Shown here piece by piece: positions 1-6,566 of a stretch of DNA of 25,755 bases (positions within the stretch are counted from its first letter, which is position 1; each line of letters starts with the position of its first letter). The position numbers and the translations under genes were made by a program. Source of the stretch: JBBTVO01 sp038063195 (lineage in GTDB: Bacteria > Patescibacteriota > Microgenomatia > Levybacterales > UBA12049); assembly GCA_038063195.1 (NCBI GenBank), contig JBBTVO010000032.1, forward strand, positions 1 through 25,755, read 5' to 3'. The notes beneath the pieces were generated by a model. The model saw nothing but the letters and a program-made list of their open reading frames with translations. It was not told the origin of the DNA and ran no database searches.

Positions 1-2
1 AT

Positions 3-77
3 AGGGACGTGGTGAAATGGTTATCACAGCAGTCTCCAAAACTGCTTTTCTCGGTTCGAGTCCGAGCGTCCCTGCCA
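3..77 (+). tRNA. trnW: tRNA-Trp (anticodon CCA)
   Basis: A complete cloverleaf can be folded by eye. The acceptor stem is 3-9 with 67-73 (AGGGACG/CGTCCCT). The D stem is 12-15/24-27 and the anticodon stem 29-33/41-45, with loop CTCCAAA and anticodon CCA at 36-38. The T stem is 50-54/62-66 with loop TTCGAGT. The discriminator base is G74 and CCA is encoded at 75-77. CCA reads UGG, so this is the standard tryptophan tRNA; no intron or unusual loop is seen. The 3' end (74-80) can also pair with 91-97, which could affect 3' processing. Confidence 0.96.
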
Positions 78-160
78 GGCACCATTCGGAGCCTGGCTTC
101 GCAAGAAGCTAGGCGAGAAGGTGACGCAGTCGGGTGCAGACTTGTACCCGACACTCTCAC
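74..160 (+). other. Hairpin cluster directly after tRNA-Trp
   Basis: Three inverted repeats follow the tRNA. GCCAGGC (74-80) can pair with GCCTGGC (91-97). The second arm also belongs to a stronger hairpin, 91-100 with 105-114, a 10-bp stem with one G-U pair closed by a GCAA tetraloop. A third hairpin pairs GTCGGGT (129-135) with ACCCGAC (146-152), and GTGA/TCAC can extend it (121-124/157-160). The first two are mutually exclusive. No T-run follows the first two; the third is followed by AAATTATTTTT at a distance, so it is at best a weak terminator. Could be a tRNA trailer or a REP-like element. Confidence 0.55.
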
Positions 161-180
161 AAATTATTTTTCCTCTACGC

Positions 181-186
181 TATAAT
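181..186 (+). promoter_or_regulatory. -10 box of the GIY-YIG gene
   Basis: A perfect TATAAT ends 7 nt before the GTG at 194. Transcription would start at or next to the start codon, giving a leaderless mRNA. No good -35 box is seen. Confidence 0.55.
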
Positions 187-193
187 TAGAATT

Positions 194-454
194 GTGAAAT
201 TCTACTACGTATATATACTTCATAATACCTCTAAAAATTTTATTTATATTGGATATTCTGAAGATTTAAAAGCCCGAATCGAATCTCATAACTTAGGTAA
301 AGTAAAATCTACAAAAGTATATTTACCGCTTGCTCTAATCTTTTATGAAGCTTATCCTTCAATGATCGATGCCAAAAGAAGAGAGAAATATTTAAAGTCC
401 AACAAAGGACGAACAACTTTGATGACAATGTTAAAAGAATACCTCAGAAAGTAG
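194..454 (+). CDS. GIY-YIG single-domain nuclease-family protein
   Basis: Small GIY-YIG protein of 86 residues. The signature is YYVYIL at residues 3-8 followed by FIYIGYSEDLKARIESHN, which holds the conserved Tyr, the GYS turn and the Arg of the family; the EKYLK segment near the C-terminus is also typical. The frame is open further upstream to a GTG at 134, but the start at 194 gives the usual family length, begins just before the domain and lies 7 nt after a perfect -10 box, so I chose it. Stand-alone GIY-YIG proteins of this size (UPF0213/YhbQ-like) are common in small bacterial genomes. Nuclease activity is presumed from the fold, and the substrate is unknown. It follows tRNA-Trp but has its own promoter. 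Confidence 0.85.
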   Translation: MKFYYVYILHNTSKNFIYIGYSEDLKARIESHNLGKVKSTKVYLPLALIFYEAYPSMIDAKRREKYLKSNKGRTTLMTMLKEYLRK

Positions 455-484
455 AAGATTAGTTGCTTAGTGCGTGCTTATATT

Positions 485-512
485 TTGATACAGTTATTGC
501 TTCTGATATAAT
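485..512 (+). promoter_or_regulatory. Promoter of the lhgO-like gene
   Basis: TTGATA (485-490), 16-nt spacer, TATAAT (507-512) with an extended -10 TG at 504-505. The -10 ends 6 nt before the GTG at 519, so the transcript should be leaderless. Confidence 0.7.
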
Positions 513-518
513 CGCCTC

Positions 519-1649
519 GTGAAAGAACGTACAAGACTTCAGCCAACAGGAGAAATTGATGTAGGAATAATTGGTGGAGGCGTAATCGGACTTTCTGTTG
601 CCCGTGTTTTGGCTCATCCAGACAGACAGATTGTAGTGTTTGAGGCAGAAACTGCTATCGGGATGCACACCAGCTCCCGAAATTCTGAAGTTATTCATAG
701 CGGCATTTATTATCAGCCAGACTCATTAAAAGCCCGTCTTTGTGTTGAAGGAAAACATGCCCTTTACGAGTATCTTGATCAAATGGAAGTGCCTCATAAA
801 AAGATTGGGAAATTAATAGTTGCAACATCAGAGAATGAAATACCCAAGCTCGAAGCTTTAAAAACCCGTGCTGAAGCCAACGGCATCTATGATCTTGAAT
901 GGCTTGACCAACAGCAGGTTCGTGAGCTTGAACCCATGATAGAATCCGTAAATGGCTTGTTTTCTCCCTCAACGGGAATTGTAGATAGCCACAGCTTGAT
1001 GATTGCGTTAAAAGGAGACGCCCAGCGCAATGGCGCTTGGGTACAGATATTATCTCCTGTTCTGGAAGGAGAAGTTCAAGAAAAAGGAGTGGCTCTTGTA
1101 ATAGGAGGAAAAGATCAAAGTACCATTCTCTGTAGAGCTGTAATTAATTGCGCTGGCTTATCTTCTCAGGATGTTGCTCGTAAAATAGATGGATTGTCCA
1201 AAGAATCGATCCCTGATAAATTTTTTGCCAAAGGTCATTATTTTATGTTAAAAGGGAATTCGCCCTTTTCTCATTTGGTTTATCCCGTGCCGACTGAAGG
1301 AGGACTGGGGATTCATGTTACATTAGATATGGAAGGCAATACGAGATTTGGTCCTGATGTATCATGGGTGGACAGTGTAGACTACTCATTTGATGAAACC
1401 TGCAAGAAAGATTTTTTAGAAGCTATTGGTAAATATTACACTTCTATAAAAGAAGAAGACTTAGTTCCAGGTTATACTGGTATCAGATCAAAGTTAGTGC
1501 CTGCTGGAACTCAGGATCAAGATTTCCAAATTCAAGGGCCGAAGGATCATGGAGTTTCTGGACTAGTTAATTTGTACGGGATAGAGTCTCCCGGTCTTAC
1601 CGCATCGCTTGCAATTGCGAAGCACGTTTTAACTATATTGGAAGAATAA
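519..1649 (+). CDS. lhgO: FAD-dependent oxidoreductase, LhgO (L-2-hydroxyglutarate oxidase) type
   Basis: 376-residue protein of the D-amino-acid-oxidase/glycerol-3-phosphate-dehydrogenase FAD superfamily. A dinucleotide-binding motif GGGVIG (19-24) follows the first strand near the N-terminus, with an acidic residue (VFEAE) ending the second strand. The segment SSRNSEVIHSGIYY, near residue 53, is characteristic of the LhgO group, which oxidises L-2-hydroxyglutarate to 2-oxoglutarate. The C-terminus has the second FAD-contact region (LYGIESPGLTASLAIA). Length is slightly below the usual 390-420. The GTG start sits 6 nt behind a perfect -10 box, so no ribosome binding site is expected. The next gene begins 3 nt after the stop, making a two-gene operon. 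The exact substrate is inferred; a related 2-hydroxyacid or glycerol-3-phosphate cannot be excluded. Confidence 0.8.
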   Translation: MKERTRLQPTGEIDVGIIGGGVIGLSVARVLAHPDRQIVVFEAETAIGMHTSSRNSEVIHSGIYYQPDSLKARLCVEGKHALYEYLDQMEVPHKKIGKLIVATSENEIPKLEALKTRAEANGIYDLEWLDQQQVRELEPMIESVNGLFSPSTGIVDSHSLMIALKGDAQRNGAWVQILSPVLEGEVQEKGVALVIGGKDQSTILCRAVINCAGLSSQDVARKIDGLSKESIPDKFFAKGHYFMLKGNSPFSHLVYPVPTEGGLGIHVTLDMEGNTRFGPDVSWVDSVDYSFDETCKKDFLEAIGKYYTSIKEEDLVPGYTGIRSKLVPAGTQDQDFQIQGPKDHGVSGLVNLYGIESPGLTASLAIAKHVLTILEE

Positions 1650-1652
1650 CTT

Positions 1653-2153
1653 ATGAGATACAGAATCGCTTTAGTTGTAGGGAGGTTTCAGCCGTTTCAT
1701 AAGGGACATTTGCATCTTCTTAAAAAATCTCTAGTCGTGTCGGATAAAATTATTATTGCGGTTGGATCTTCAAATGTTTCAGACGAAAATAACCCGCTTT
1801 CTTATAAAACCCGGGTGAAAATGCTTGAAAAAGTTATTATCGAGGAGGGGTTGCGCGGTAAAATTTTGAAAATAATTCCTTCTCCGGATGATCCAAGCGA
1901 TGATATTTGGCTTCAAAAACTTCTGAAAAACGCGGGAAAGTTTGATATTGTAGTGGGGAATAATGATTGGACAAATGATATTCTTGAAAAAGCCGGATTT
2001 AAGATTTTAAAAATAAAATTTTTAAATCGAAAAACTTATCAGGGAGTTATTATCCGAGAACTCTTTAGAAAAAATAAAAAATGGCAAAACAGAGTTCCTA
2101 AATATCTCACGGATTTTATCCAAAAAGAATTCTCAAAATCGACTACTCTTTAG
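1653..2153 (+). CDS. nadM: NMN adenylyltransferase-like nucleotidyltransferase
   Basis: 166-residue HIGH-type nucleotidyltransferase. The N-terminus has the strand and phosphate-binding loop GRFQPFHKGH (10-19), with the HxGH signature as HKGH. The segment AVGSSN (about 36-41), then NPLSYKTRVKML, matches the archaeal-type NMN adenylyltransferase NadM, as do SPDDPSDDIWL and the VVGNNDWT segment. The ISxTxIR motif near the C-terminus appears as YQGVIIR. NadM joins NMN and ATP to make NAD+, a cytosolic step. It lies 3 nt behind the oxidoreductase gene, with a weak GGAAGA upstream, and its stop overlaps the convergent VOC gene by 11 nt. A nicotinamide substrate is the best guess; other members of this fold adenylylate or cytidylylate different substrates. 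Confidence 0.7.
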   Translation: MRYRIALVVGRFQPFHKGHLHLLKKSLVVSDKIIIAVGSSNVSDENNPLSYKTRVKMLEKVIIEEGLRGKILKIIPSPDDPSDDIWLQKLLKNAGKFDIVVGNNDWTNDILEKAGFKILKIKFLNRKTYQGVIIRELFRKNKKWQNRVPKYLTDFIQKEFSKSTTL

Positions 2154-2520
2154 TTTTTACGAGCTGAAAATAGTTGCCGTCGGGATCTGCAAGAGTTGCA
2201 ACATATCCATATTCTTCAATATGGTAAATGTCCGCAACAACTTTTACCTTCTCTTTCTTAAGACGGGCCATTTCTTTCTCAATGTCATCTACCTCGAGAT
2301 TGAACATAACGCGGTCGGGAAGTACACTTTTGCCTTTCACCTTTGAATGGTCTGAGACAAAAAGTCCGACTTTGCCCAAATCAAATGAAATTCCATAGCT
2401 GTTATCATCGCCGTATTCCATCTCCTCGGTCATCTTGAGTTTCAAAACGTCTTTGTAGAATTTGCCTAGCTTCTTCGCGTCCTCACTGCCTATCAATATT
2501 CCTTCAAGTCCAATTATCAT
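2143..2520 (-). CDS. VOC (glyoxalase/bleomycin-resistance fold) protein
   Basis: 125-residue vicinal-oxygen-chelate protein with two beta-alpha-beta-beta-beta halves. The first half starts with LEGILIGSEDAKKLGKFYKDVL, the second ends with the family signature YGYVATLADPDGNYFQLV. Open frame continues 15 codons upstream, but ATG 2520 has a strong Shine-Dalgarno (AGGGGGTGA, 5-nt spacing) and starts directly at the first strand of the fold. This is one of the few genes here with a classical leader and ribosome site. It is convergent with the nucleotidyltransferase gene and shares 11 nt with its end. The family includes glyoxalases, dioxygenases and resistance proteins, and nothing here tells which. 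Confidence 0.88.
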   Translation of the reverse strand: MIIGLEGILIGSEDAKKLGKFYKDVLKLKMTEEMEYGDDNSYGISFDLGKVGLFVSDHSKVKGKSVLPDRVMFNLEVDDIEKEMARLKKEKVKVVADIYHIEEYGYVATLADPDGNYFQLVKTKE

Positions 2521-2548
2521 TTTCTTCACCCCCTTTCTTTCATGTTTA

Positions 2549-2600
2549 ATCTTAATAAAAATCATATAAAAGTCAACCCCGATTTAATCGGGTCAACCCC
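2549..2600 (-). promoter_or_regulatory. Promoter of the VOC gene, with an upstream hairpin
   Basis: Reading the minus strand: TTGACT (2576-2571), 16-nt spacer, TAAGAT (2554-2549), giving a leader of about 22 nt with a Shine-Dalgarno. Just upstream is CCCGAT-TTA-ATCGGG (2578-2592), flanked by the direct repeat GTCAACCCC (2572-2580 and 2592-2600), so the -35 half is present twice around a hairpin. Possible operator. Confidence 0.5.
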
Positions 2601-2662
2601 TACGATCTGATACAATTTGCGCTATTGAAAAGCTTGTAAAATTCCTTAATAATATTAATTCT

Positions 2663-3025
2663 ATGTTGACAAAAAATGACTTAGGTCAAATACGAAATAT
2701 AGTAAGAAGCGAAGTTAAAGATGAGGTTCAACATCAACTGCAGAATCAATTAGAGCCAATTAAAAGCGAAACGAGCTTAATAAGAAATACGTTAGTTAGT
2801 GTGGATAAAAGATTGGTAAACGTCGAAGTAAGAATAAATCATGTTGAAAGTCAAGTTAGCAGTATTAAAGACCAAGTTAACACAGTTGAAGCCAAAATTA
2901 CTAAAATGCACAAAAGTTTAAAAAAAGAGATAAAGATTGTTGCAAATACTCTCGACAAAGAGAATTTAAAAACAGTAAGGCGCGTCAGAAGAGTCGAGGA
3001 GCATTTGGGAATTCCCCTGCAGTAA
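2663..3025 (+). CDS. Coiled-coil protein of unknown function
   Basis: 120 residues, almost entirely a predicted coiled coil. Residues 20-100 show regular heptads with V, I and L at a/d positions (for example RLVNVEVRINHVESQVSSIKDQV). It ends in a basic RRVRRVEEHLGIPL segment. There is no signal peptide or membrane span. Short proteins of this layout are common in Microgenomates-like genomes, and I know of no function. An AT-rich TAATAAT stretch lies about 10 nt before the ATG, with TTGAAA at 2625-2630 as a possible -35; no Shine-Dalgarno is visible, so a leaderless or near-leaderless mRNA is likely. It is convergent with the phosphoglycerate mutase gene, with only 2 nt between the stops. Confidence 0.75.
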   Translation: MLTKNDLGQIRNIVRSEVKDEVQHQLQNQLEPIKSETSLIRNTLVSVDKRLVNVEVRINHVESQVSSIKDQVNTVEAKITKMHKSLKKEIKIVANTLDKENLKTVRRVRRVEEHLGIPLQ

Positions 3026-3027
3026 AT

Positions 3028-3639
3028 TTATTCTGCCCCTCTAATTTCTTTTGAAATGACTTTTCCTTCCGGATCCATTTTGTAGACGATGACTTGGCCG
3101 GTTGGTATTTCCAAATCCGCAATATCTTCATCGGAAATATTCTCAATATACTTGGTTAGCGCGCGAAGACTGTTGCCGTGTGCGACTATCAGGACGTTTT
3201 TACCCTCTTTTAGTTTTGGCAGAATTTCTCTCGTAAAATAGGGAACTGTGCGGTTGTAGACGTCTTTTAGGGATTCGCCGTTGGGGACAGGATAGTCAAA
3301 ACTTCTTCTTAATTTCTTAAATTCTACTTCGCCGAGCTCTTTTTCTACTTCCCATTTGTTTTTATCTGTGTAATCGCCGTAATGCCTCTCTTTAATTTCG
3401 GGGGAGATGATTGTCGGAATTTCAATACCAAGGATTTTTTTTATTTCATCAAGGGTTTGCTGGGCGCGAAGTAAGTCTGATGTGTAAGCAATATCAAATT
3501 TTATGTCTCTGAGAAGTTGCCCTGCTTGTCTTGCCTCTTCGAAGCCCTTTTTAGAAAGCGGAGGATCAAGCCAGCCGGTCCAAACACCTTTTGCATTGTA
3601 AGTGGACTCGCCATGGCGGACAAAAACTAGATATGACAT
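3028..3639 (-). CDS. gpmA: 2,3-bisphosphoglycerate-dependent phosphoglycerate mutase
   Basis: 203-residue histidine-phosphatase-fold enzyme that interconverts 3- and 2-phosphoglycerate in glycolysis. The catalytic motif RHGES is at residues 8-12 (phosphorylated His9). WTGWLDPPLSKKG matches the substrate-binding segment, ERHYGDY (84-90) holds the catalytic Glu, and AHGNSLRAL has the second catalytic His154. The cofactor-dependent family is usually 228-250 residues; this one is short, mainly in the middle and C-terminus, which is also seen in other reduced genomes. The promoter appears to lie about 43 nt upstream, inside the stop codon of the protease gene, and a GCTAG/GCTAA word tract makes up most of the leader. 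No Shine-Dalgarno is visible. A general phosphatase of the same fold is possible but less likely given the ERHYG motif. Confidence 0.88.
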   Translation of the reverse strand: MSYLVFVRHGESTYNAKGVWTGWLDPPLSKKGFEEARQAGQLLRDIKFDIAYTSDLLRAQQTLDEIKKILGIEIPTIISPEIKERHYGDYTDKNKWEVEKELGEVEFKKLRRSFDYPVPNGESLKDVYNRTVPYFTREILPKLKEGKNVLIVAHGNSLRALTKYIENISDEDIADLEIPTGQVIVYKMDPEGKVISKEIRGAE

Positions 3640-3640
3640 A

Positions 3641-3675
3641 AATCAGCAACTAGCCACTAGCGATTAGCAACTAGA
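3641..3675. repeat. GCTAG/GCTAA word tract in the gpmA leader
   Basis: About 35 nt built from near-repeats of AGCAACTAG, AGCCACTAG and CGATTAGC. It lies between the gpmA -10 box and its start codon. Tracts with the same words occur at 11757-11786, 13212-13298, 16354-16394, 16769-16820 and inside topA. Confidence 0.6.
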
Positions 3676-3682
3676 TAAAACA

Positions 3683-3691
3683 ATTATATCA
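3683..3691 (-). promoter_or_regulatory. Extended -10 promoter for gpmA
   Basis: TGATATAAT on the minus strand. The TGA is also the stop codon of the upstream protease gene. The same extended -10 serves the lhgO-like gene at 504-512. The leader to the gpmA ATG would be about 37 nt. Confidence 0.5.
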
Positions 3692-4303
3692 GATGCCGAG
3701 GAGATTCTCGGCAAAAGAAATAAGATTGAACATTAAATCTCCAAGTGAAAACCCGCCCACGGGAAAGACGAGAAGGAAAAAAATAATAAACATTCCAAAA
3801 GATGATAGGGAAAGATATGCGGCTGCTTGTCGATCGGAAAGAAACATGGCTATGATTTTCGAGCCATCGAGCGGAGGAATTGGAATGAGATTGAAAACCG
3901 CAAGAACTAAATTTAGATGAAGAATTCCTCTAAGAAAAGGTTCTCCAGTAATTTTAAATAATACCGCGGCAAAAAGTGCAATTGCGATGTTAGTTAAGGG
4001 TCCGGATAATGACACAAGAGCTAAATCTTTTTTTCCATCGCGGAGATTAAAAGGGTCTACAGGTACAGGCTTCGCCGCACCAAAAACAAACTGACCATTA
4101 GTCGAGAATAACATTACTAATGGAAGAAGAATGCTCAGGAAGGGGTCAATATGTTTTATAGGATTTAGCGTAAGTCTTCCCAGAAGTCTTGCAGTAGGAT
4201 CACCCAATCTATCAGCTATAAAGCCGTGCATGACCTCGTGTAATATTACGGAGAATAAGAGTACTACTATAAAAATTGCTATATCTATCAAATTGAGATC
4301 CAT
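3689..4303 (-). CDS. Site-2 protease family (M50) membrane metalloprotease
   Basis: 204-residue polytopic membrane protein. The zinc motif HEVMH (22-26) lies in the first hydrophobic segment, and the third ligand motif is NLIPIPPLDG (N138, D146) in a late one, the expected arrangement in M50 intramembrane proteases. GAAKPVPVDPFNLRD and LSGPLTNIAIAL are also typical of the minimal bacterial subgroup without PDZ or CBS domains. Such proteases cut membrane-spanning segments of regulators or cleared signal peptides; the substrate is unknown here. A weak TATTTA 6 nt before the ATG again hints at a leaderless mRNA. Upstream, 4304-4407 separates it from divergent rpmB. The stop codon overlaps the gpmA promoter, so the two genes may be expressed together or separately. 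Confidence 0.9.
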   Translation of the reverse strand: MDLNLIDIAIFIVVLLFSVILHEVMHGFIADRLGDPTARLLGRLTLNPIKHIDPFLSILLPLVMLFSTNGQFVFGAAKPVPVDPFNLRDGKKDLALVSLSGPLTNIAIALFAAVLFKITGEPFLRGILHLNLVLAVFNLIPIPPLDGSKIIAMFLSDRQAAAYLSLSSFGMFIIFFLLVFPVGGFSLGDLMFNLISFAENLLGI

Positions 4304-4347
4304 ATTGTTTAAATACTCGTATTATGATACCATAATTGGACGCAAAT

Positions 4348-4393
4348 AGACTACAGACTACCGTCTACAGCTGTAGTCAGCAGACCGTAGACA
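4348..4393 (+). promoter_or_regulatory. Inverted-repeat leader before rpmB
   Basis: GACTACAG (4349-4356) pairs with CTGTAGTC (4371-4378). Inside is the perfect palindrome CTACAGCTGTAG (4365-4376), and GTCTAC (4363-4368) can instead pair with GTAGAC (4387-4392). The words GACTAC and GTCTAC recur. It ends about 15 nt before the L28 start codon, so it could be a leader structure, or just one more word-type tract. Confidence 0.4.
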
Positions 4394-4407
4394 GAAAGCG
4401 AATAAAA

Positions 4408-4680
4408 ATGATTAGTGGAAATAAATGCCAGAATTGCGGAAAGGGAATAATGTATGGTCACAATGTATCCCATTCCAAAAGAAGAACAAAAAGAATCTTT
4501 AAGCCCAATCTTCATACAGCGAGGATTAGTGTAGGCGGTATCATGAAGAGAATGAAGCTTTGCGCCAAATGCATGAGACTTCTTAAAGGAAAAAGTACAA
4601 GAGATAGGAAAATTAAAGAGAAAGTTTCAGTAGAAACGGTTGTTCCATCTTTTCAGGAAGCATCAGCGGTAACAGTATAG
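4408..4680 (+). CDS. rpmB: 50S ribosomal protein L28 (bL28), zinc-binding form
   Basis: 90 residues. The start at 4408 begins MISGNKCQNCGKGIMYGHNVS, exactly the usual L28 N-terminus; the open frame continues 24 codons upstream but runs through the inverted repeat and has no family similarity. SHSKRRTKRIFKPNLH is the conserved rRNA-binding segment. Two CxxC pairs (C7/C10 and C52/C55) mark the zinc-binding form. There is a C-terminal tail of about 25 residues beyond the usual core. It is alone, between the divergent protease gene and convergent fmt. No clear Shine-Dalgarno; AAGCG lies 8-12 nt upstream. Confidence 0.97.
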   Translation: MISGNKCQNCGKGIMYGHNVSHSKRRTKRIFKPNLHTARISVGGIMKRMKLCAKCMRLLKGKSTRDRKIKEKVSVETVVPSFQEASAVTV

Positions 4681-4682
4681 CT

Positions 4683-4772
4683 TTTAAATTTCTAAATCCT
4701 AATTTCTAATTTCTAAATAAATCTTAATTCTTAAAATTCAAAAAATTAGAACAATTAGGTTAATTAGGAATT
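4683..4772. repeat. AT-rich word tract between rpmB and fmt
   Basis: Near-repeats of TTTCTAAAT, CTAATTTCTAA and AATTAGG. The last few fmt codons and its stop (4760-4772) fall inside the tract, so the fmt C-terminus is partly repeat-derived. Confidence 0.6.
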
Positions 4773-5614
4773 AGACCAATTTTGCGAAGCAAGTTTTTCC
4801 CTTCTGAGTATCCGTTTTCAAAGTCTTTGTAGCTCATCGGATTCTTACCTTCAACTTGAACTTTCCCTTTCGGCAAAAGCTTAATAATTTTCTCATTACC
4901 GTTTAAATCAGTCTTAAAATAAACTCCCGGCCATGGAAAATAAGCTCTTATCATTTGTTTAATCTTTTCGGCCGGTGGGCAATTTCCAATATCAATAAAG
5001 CCGTCTTTCCTACTCAGAATTTTTGTAAAAGAAGCTTTGGCATGGTCCTGCGGTACTGGTTTTAATTTGCCATTTGTATATTCATTGATAACTTCAATTA
5101 AATTGTCCGCACCGATTTTGAAAAGCCTCAAGTAAAGACTTTCTGCCGTATCATTTTCAGAAATTTTTTCTTCCTTTTGGAAAAGAACTGGCCCATGATC
5201 GACTTTTTCATCAAGTATTATTATTGAATTTCCCGTTTTTTTATCACCATTTAGAATTGCGTTTTGGACGGGAGAAGGCCCGCGGTATTTTGGAAGAAGG
5301 GAAGGGTGAAGATTAACTATTCCTTTGGGAAATAGGTTTAAAACTTCTTTTGGAATGATAAGACCAAAGTCTGCAAGAACAGCAAGTTCAGCATTAACTA
5401 TTGATAATTTATTATTGACGATTGGATGGGAAAGTCTGGATACAGATAGATAAGGGATGTTGTTCTTTATAGAAAAAGACGGAACTGCATCATTTGGGTT
5501 TTGCTCTGTAGTAACGACCAATTCGAGGTTCAACCTCGAATTAGCTGATTTTAAGGTCTGAATGACAGGGATTACATATTTCGAAGAACCAAAGAATACT
5601 ATTTTTTGTTTCAT
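4760..5614 (-). CDS. fmt: Methionyl-tRNA formyltransferase
   Basis: 284-residue enzyme that formylates initiator Met-tRNA using 10-formyl-tetrahydrofolate. The catalytic triad is visible: N101 and H103 in NLHPSLLPKYRG and D139 in ILDEKVDHGPVL, with the family spacing of 36 between His and Asp. The C-terminal tRNA-binding domain is present but short, against about 310 residues in most homologues, and the loop usually reading RPAGRG is replaced by a shorter one near residue 40. Residues 66-74 (VNNKLSIVN) are encoded by an AT-rich word stretch. The ATG overlaps the stop of the kinase-like gene by 4 nt (ATGA), so the two are translationally coupled. Deformylase, with the opposing role, lies just upstream. 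Confidence 0.96.
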   Translation of the reverse strand: MKQKIVFFGSSKYVIPVIQTLKSANSRLNLELVVTTEQNPNDAVPSFSIKNNIPYLSVSRLSHPIVNNKLSIVNAELAVLADFGLIIPKEVLNLFPKGIVNLHPSLLPKYRGPSPVQNAILNGDKKTGNSIIILDEKVDHGPVLFQKEEKISENDTAESLYLRLFKIGADNLIEVINEYTNGKLKPVPQDHAKASFTKILSRKDGFIDIGNCPPAEKIKQMIRAYFPWPGVYFKTDLNGNEKIIKLLPKGKVQVEGKNPMSYKDFENGYSEGKNLLRKIGLIPN

Positions 5615-6549
5615 GCTGCAACTTCACCGATCTCTCCGTACGTGGTTTTAAAAGAGTCCATTGCAGTCTTGAGGCTGTCTTTATCTTCGCTGTATAAATC
5701 TTTCAATGATCTTTTTGTTGCTTTTAGTTCTTCATCAGGATCTACAGTTTGTCTTGCATTTTCCCAATCTATAAGGGTTACTCTCCTATTTTTCTGATCG
5801 TATCTTATGTGGTTTAATACATCATCTTCAAATCCTAGGGCTTGACGAGTAAGTGATATGTGTGCTTTTCCCAAAACATTTCCAAGTAGAAGCGAATTAC
5901 CGCGCAGATCTTCAAGGGATTGGCCTTCTACCAATTCTTCTGCAAGCCAGTCGGGAGAACTGTGATATATCTTAGGTCCTATTCCTGCATCAGAGGCTTC
6001 CCGTGCCACTGCTTCTTCAGTCGGATATCGTATCGGTTTTACTACCATTTTTCTTTCTCCATCAGCTATAGCCAATACAAATCTTCTTTGACCGCCCGGA
6101 TGAAGAATGTATGCTTTGGGTTTTACCTCTTTGTCTTTGTATTGTGCAGCAAGATCAGGGGATTCTTCGAACACTTGAGACAAAAAAAGACAGGCAACGC
6201 CATTCATGGCTATTTGCTCATCAGGGTTTACGAAATTACGGAAAGAGGTCGAGGGCATTCTTATTCCAGCCCGTTCTCCAATAGGAGTAAGCCATTCCAG
6301 AATATTTTCATTTGATTTATCGAGTAGAGCTTGTGTAAAGGGATAATCACGAGATGCCTCATTTCTGTAAAAGCCTTTGGTAAGATGCGATGCTTGATCG
6401 AAAATATTGACCAGATTCGGTCTTTTTCCCGCTATTCCAAGATCTGCTTGTGCTTTTCTAAAGACCCTAACTAGAAAATCCTGAGCTTTTTGATCAAGCG
6501 GAGGTGGTCTTAGGCCTTCGCGGCTTGTCTGTGCTCCTGCTTCACTCAT
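5611..6549 (-). CDS. Putative protein-kinase-fold (aminoglycoside-phosphotransferase-like) protein
   Basis: 312 residues with no clear family. The C-terminal two thirds read like a minimal kinase fold. A VLAIADGERKMVVK strand carries a candidate ATP-site Lys (K171), followed by a helix with VAREA (E184). GIGPKIY then leads to a hinge-like WLAEELVEG (201-209), an LGKAH segment (H230), HIRYDQKN (247-254) where the HxDxxxxN catalytic loop should be, and IDWENA (D261) as the metal-binding DFG/IDW equivalent. The catalytic Asp is shifted or missing, so it may be a pseudokinase or a remote family. The N-terminal 120 residues are helical and unrecognised. A TATAAT 6 nt before the ATG suggests its own leaderless promoter in addition to read-through from def; its end overlaps fmt. 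The kinase assignment is an inference from motif order. Confidence 0.5.
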   Translation of the reverse strand: MSEAGAQTSREGLRPPPLDQKAQDFLVRVFRKAQADLGIAGKRPNLVNIFDQASHLTKGFYRNEASRDYPFTQALLDKSNENILEWLTPIGERAGIRMPSTSFRNFVNPDEQIAMNGVACLFLSQVFEESPDLAAQYKDKEVKPKAYILHPGGQRRFVLAIADGERKMVVKPIRYPTEEAVAREASDAGIGPKIYHSSPDWLAEELVEGQSLEDLRGNSLLLGNVLGKAHISLTRQALGFEDDVLNHIRYDQKNRRVTLIDWENARQTVDPDEELKATKRSLKDLYSEDKDSLKTAMDSFKTTYGEIGEVAA

Positions 6550-6555
6550 GAGGTA

Positions 6556-6561
6556 ATTATA
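6556..6561 (-). promoter_or_regulatory. -10 box of the kinase-like gene
   Basis: Perfect TATAAT on the minus strand in the 17-nt gap behind def, ending 6 nt before the ATG at 6549. Leaderless type. Confidence 0.55.
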
Positions 6562-6566
6562 CCATT

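Noticed and set aside
134..193. Longer GTG start for the GIY-YIG protein
   Set aside because: The extra residues run through the 129-152 hairpin, lack similarity and lie upstream of the -10 box.
2578..2592. CCCGAT-TTA-ATCGGG as an intrinsic terminator
   Set aside because: No T-run directly after it on either strand and it lies upstream of both neighbouring genes; a promoter-side hairpin is more likely.
4336..4407. Longer start for L28
   Set aside because: The extra 24 codons run through an inverted-repeat tract, and the canonical L28 N-terminus begins at 4408.
4683..4772. Repeated short words resembling a CRISPR array
   Set aside because: No fixed-length repeat, no unique spacers and no cas genes; also true of the other word tracts.
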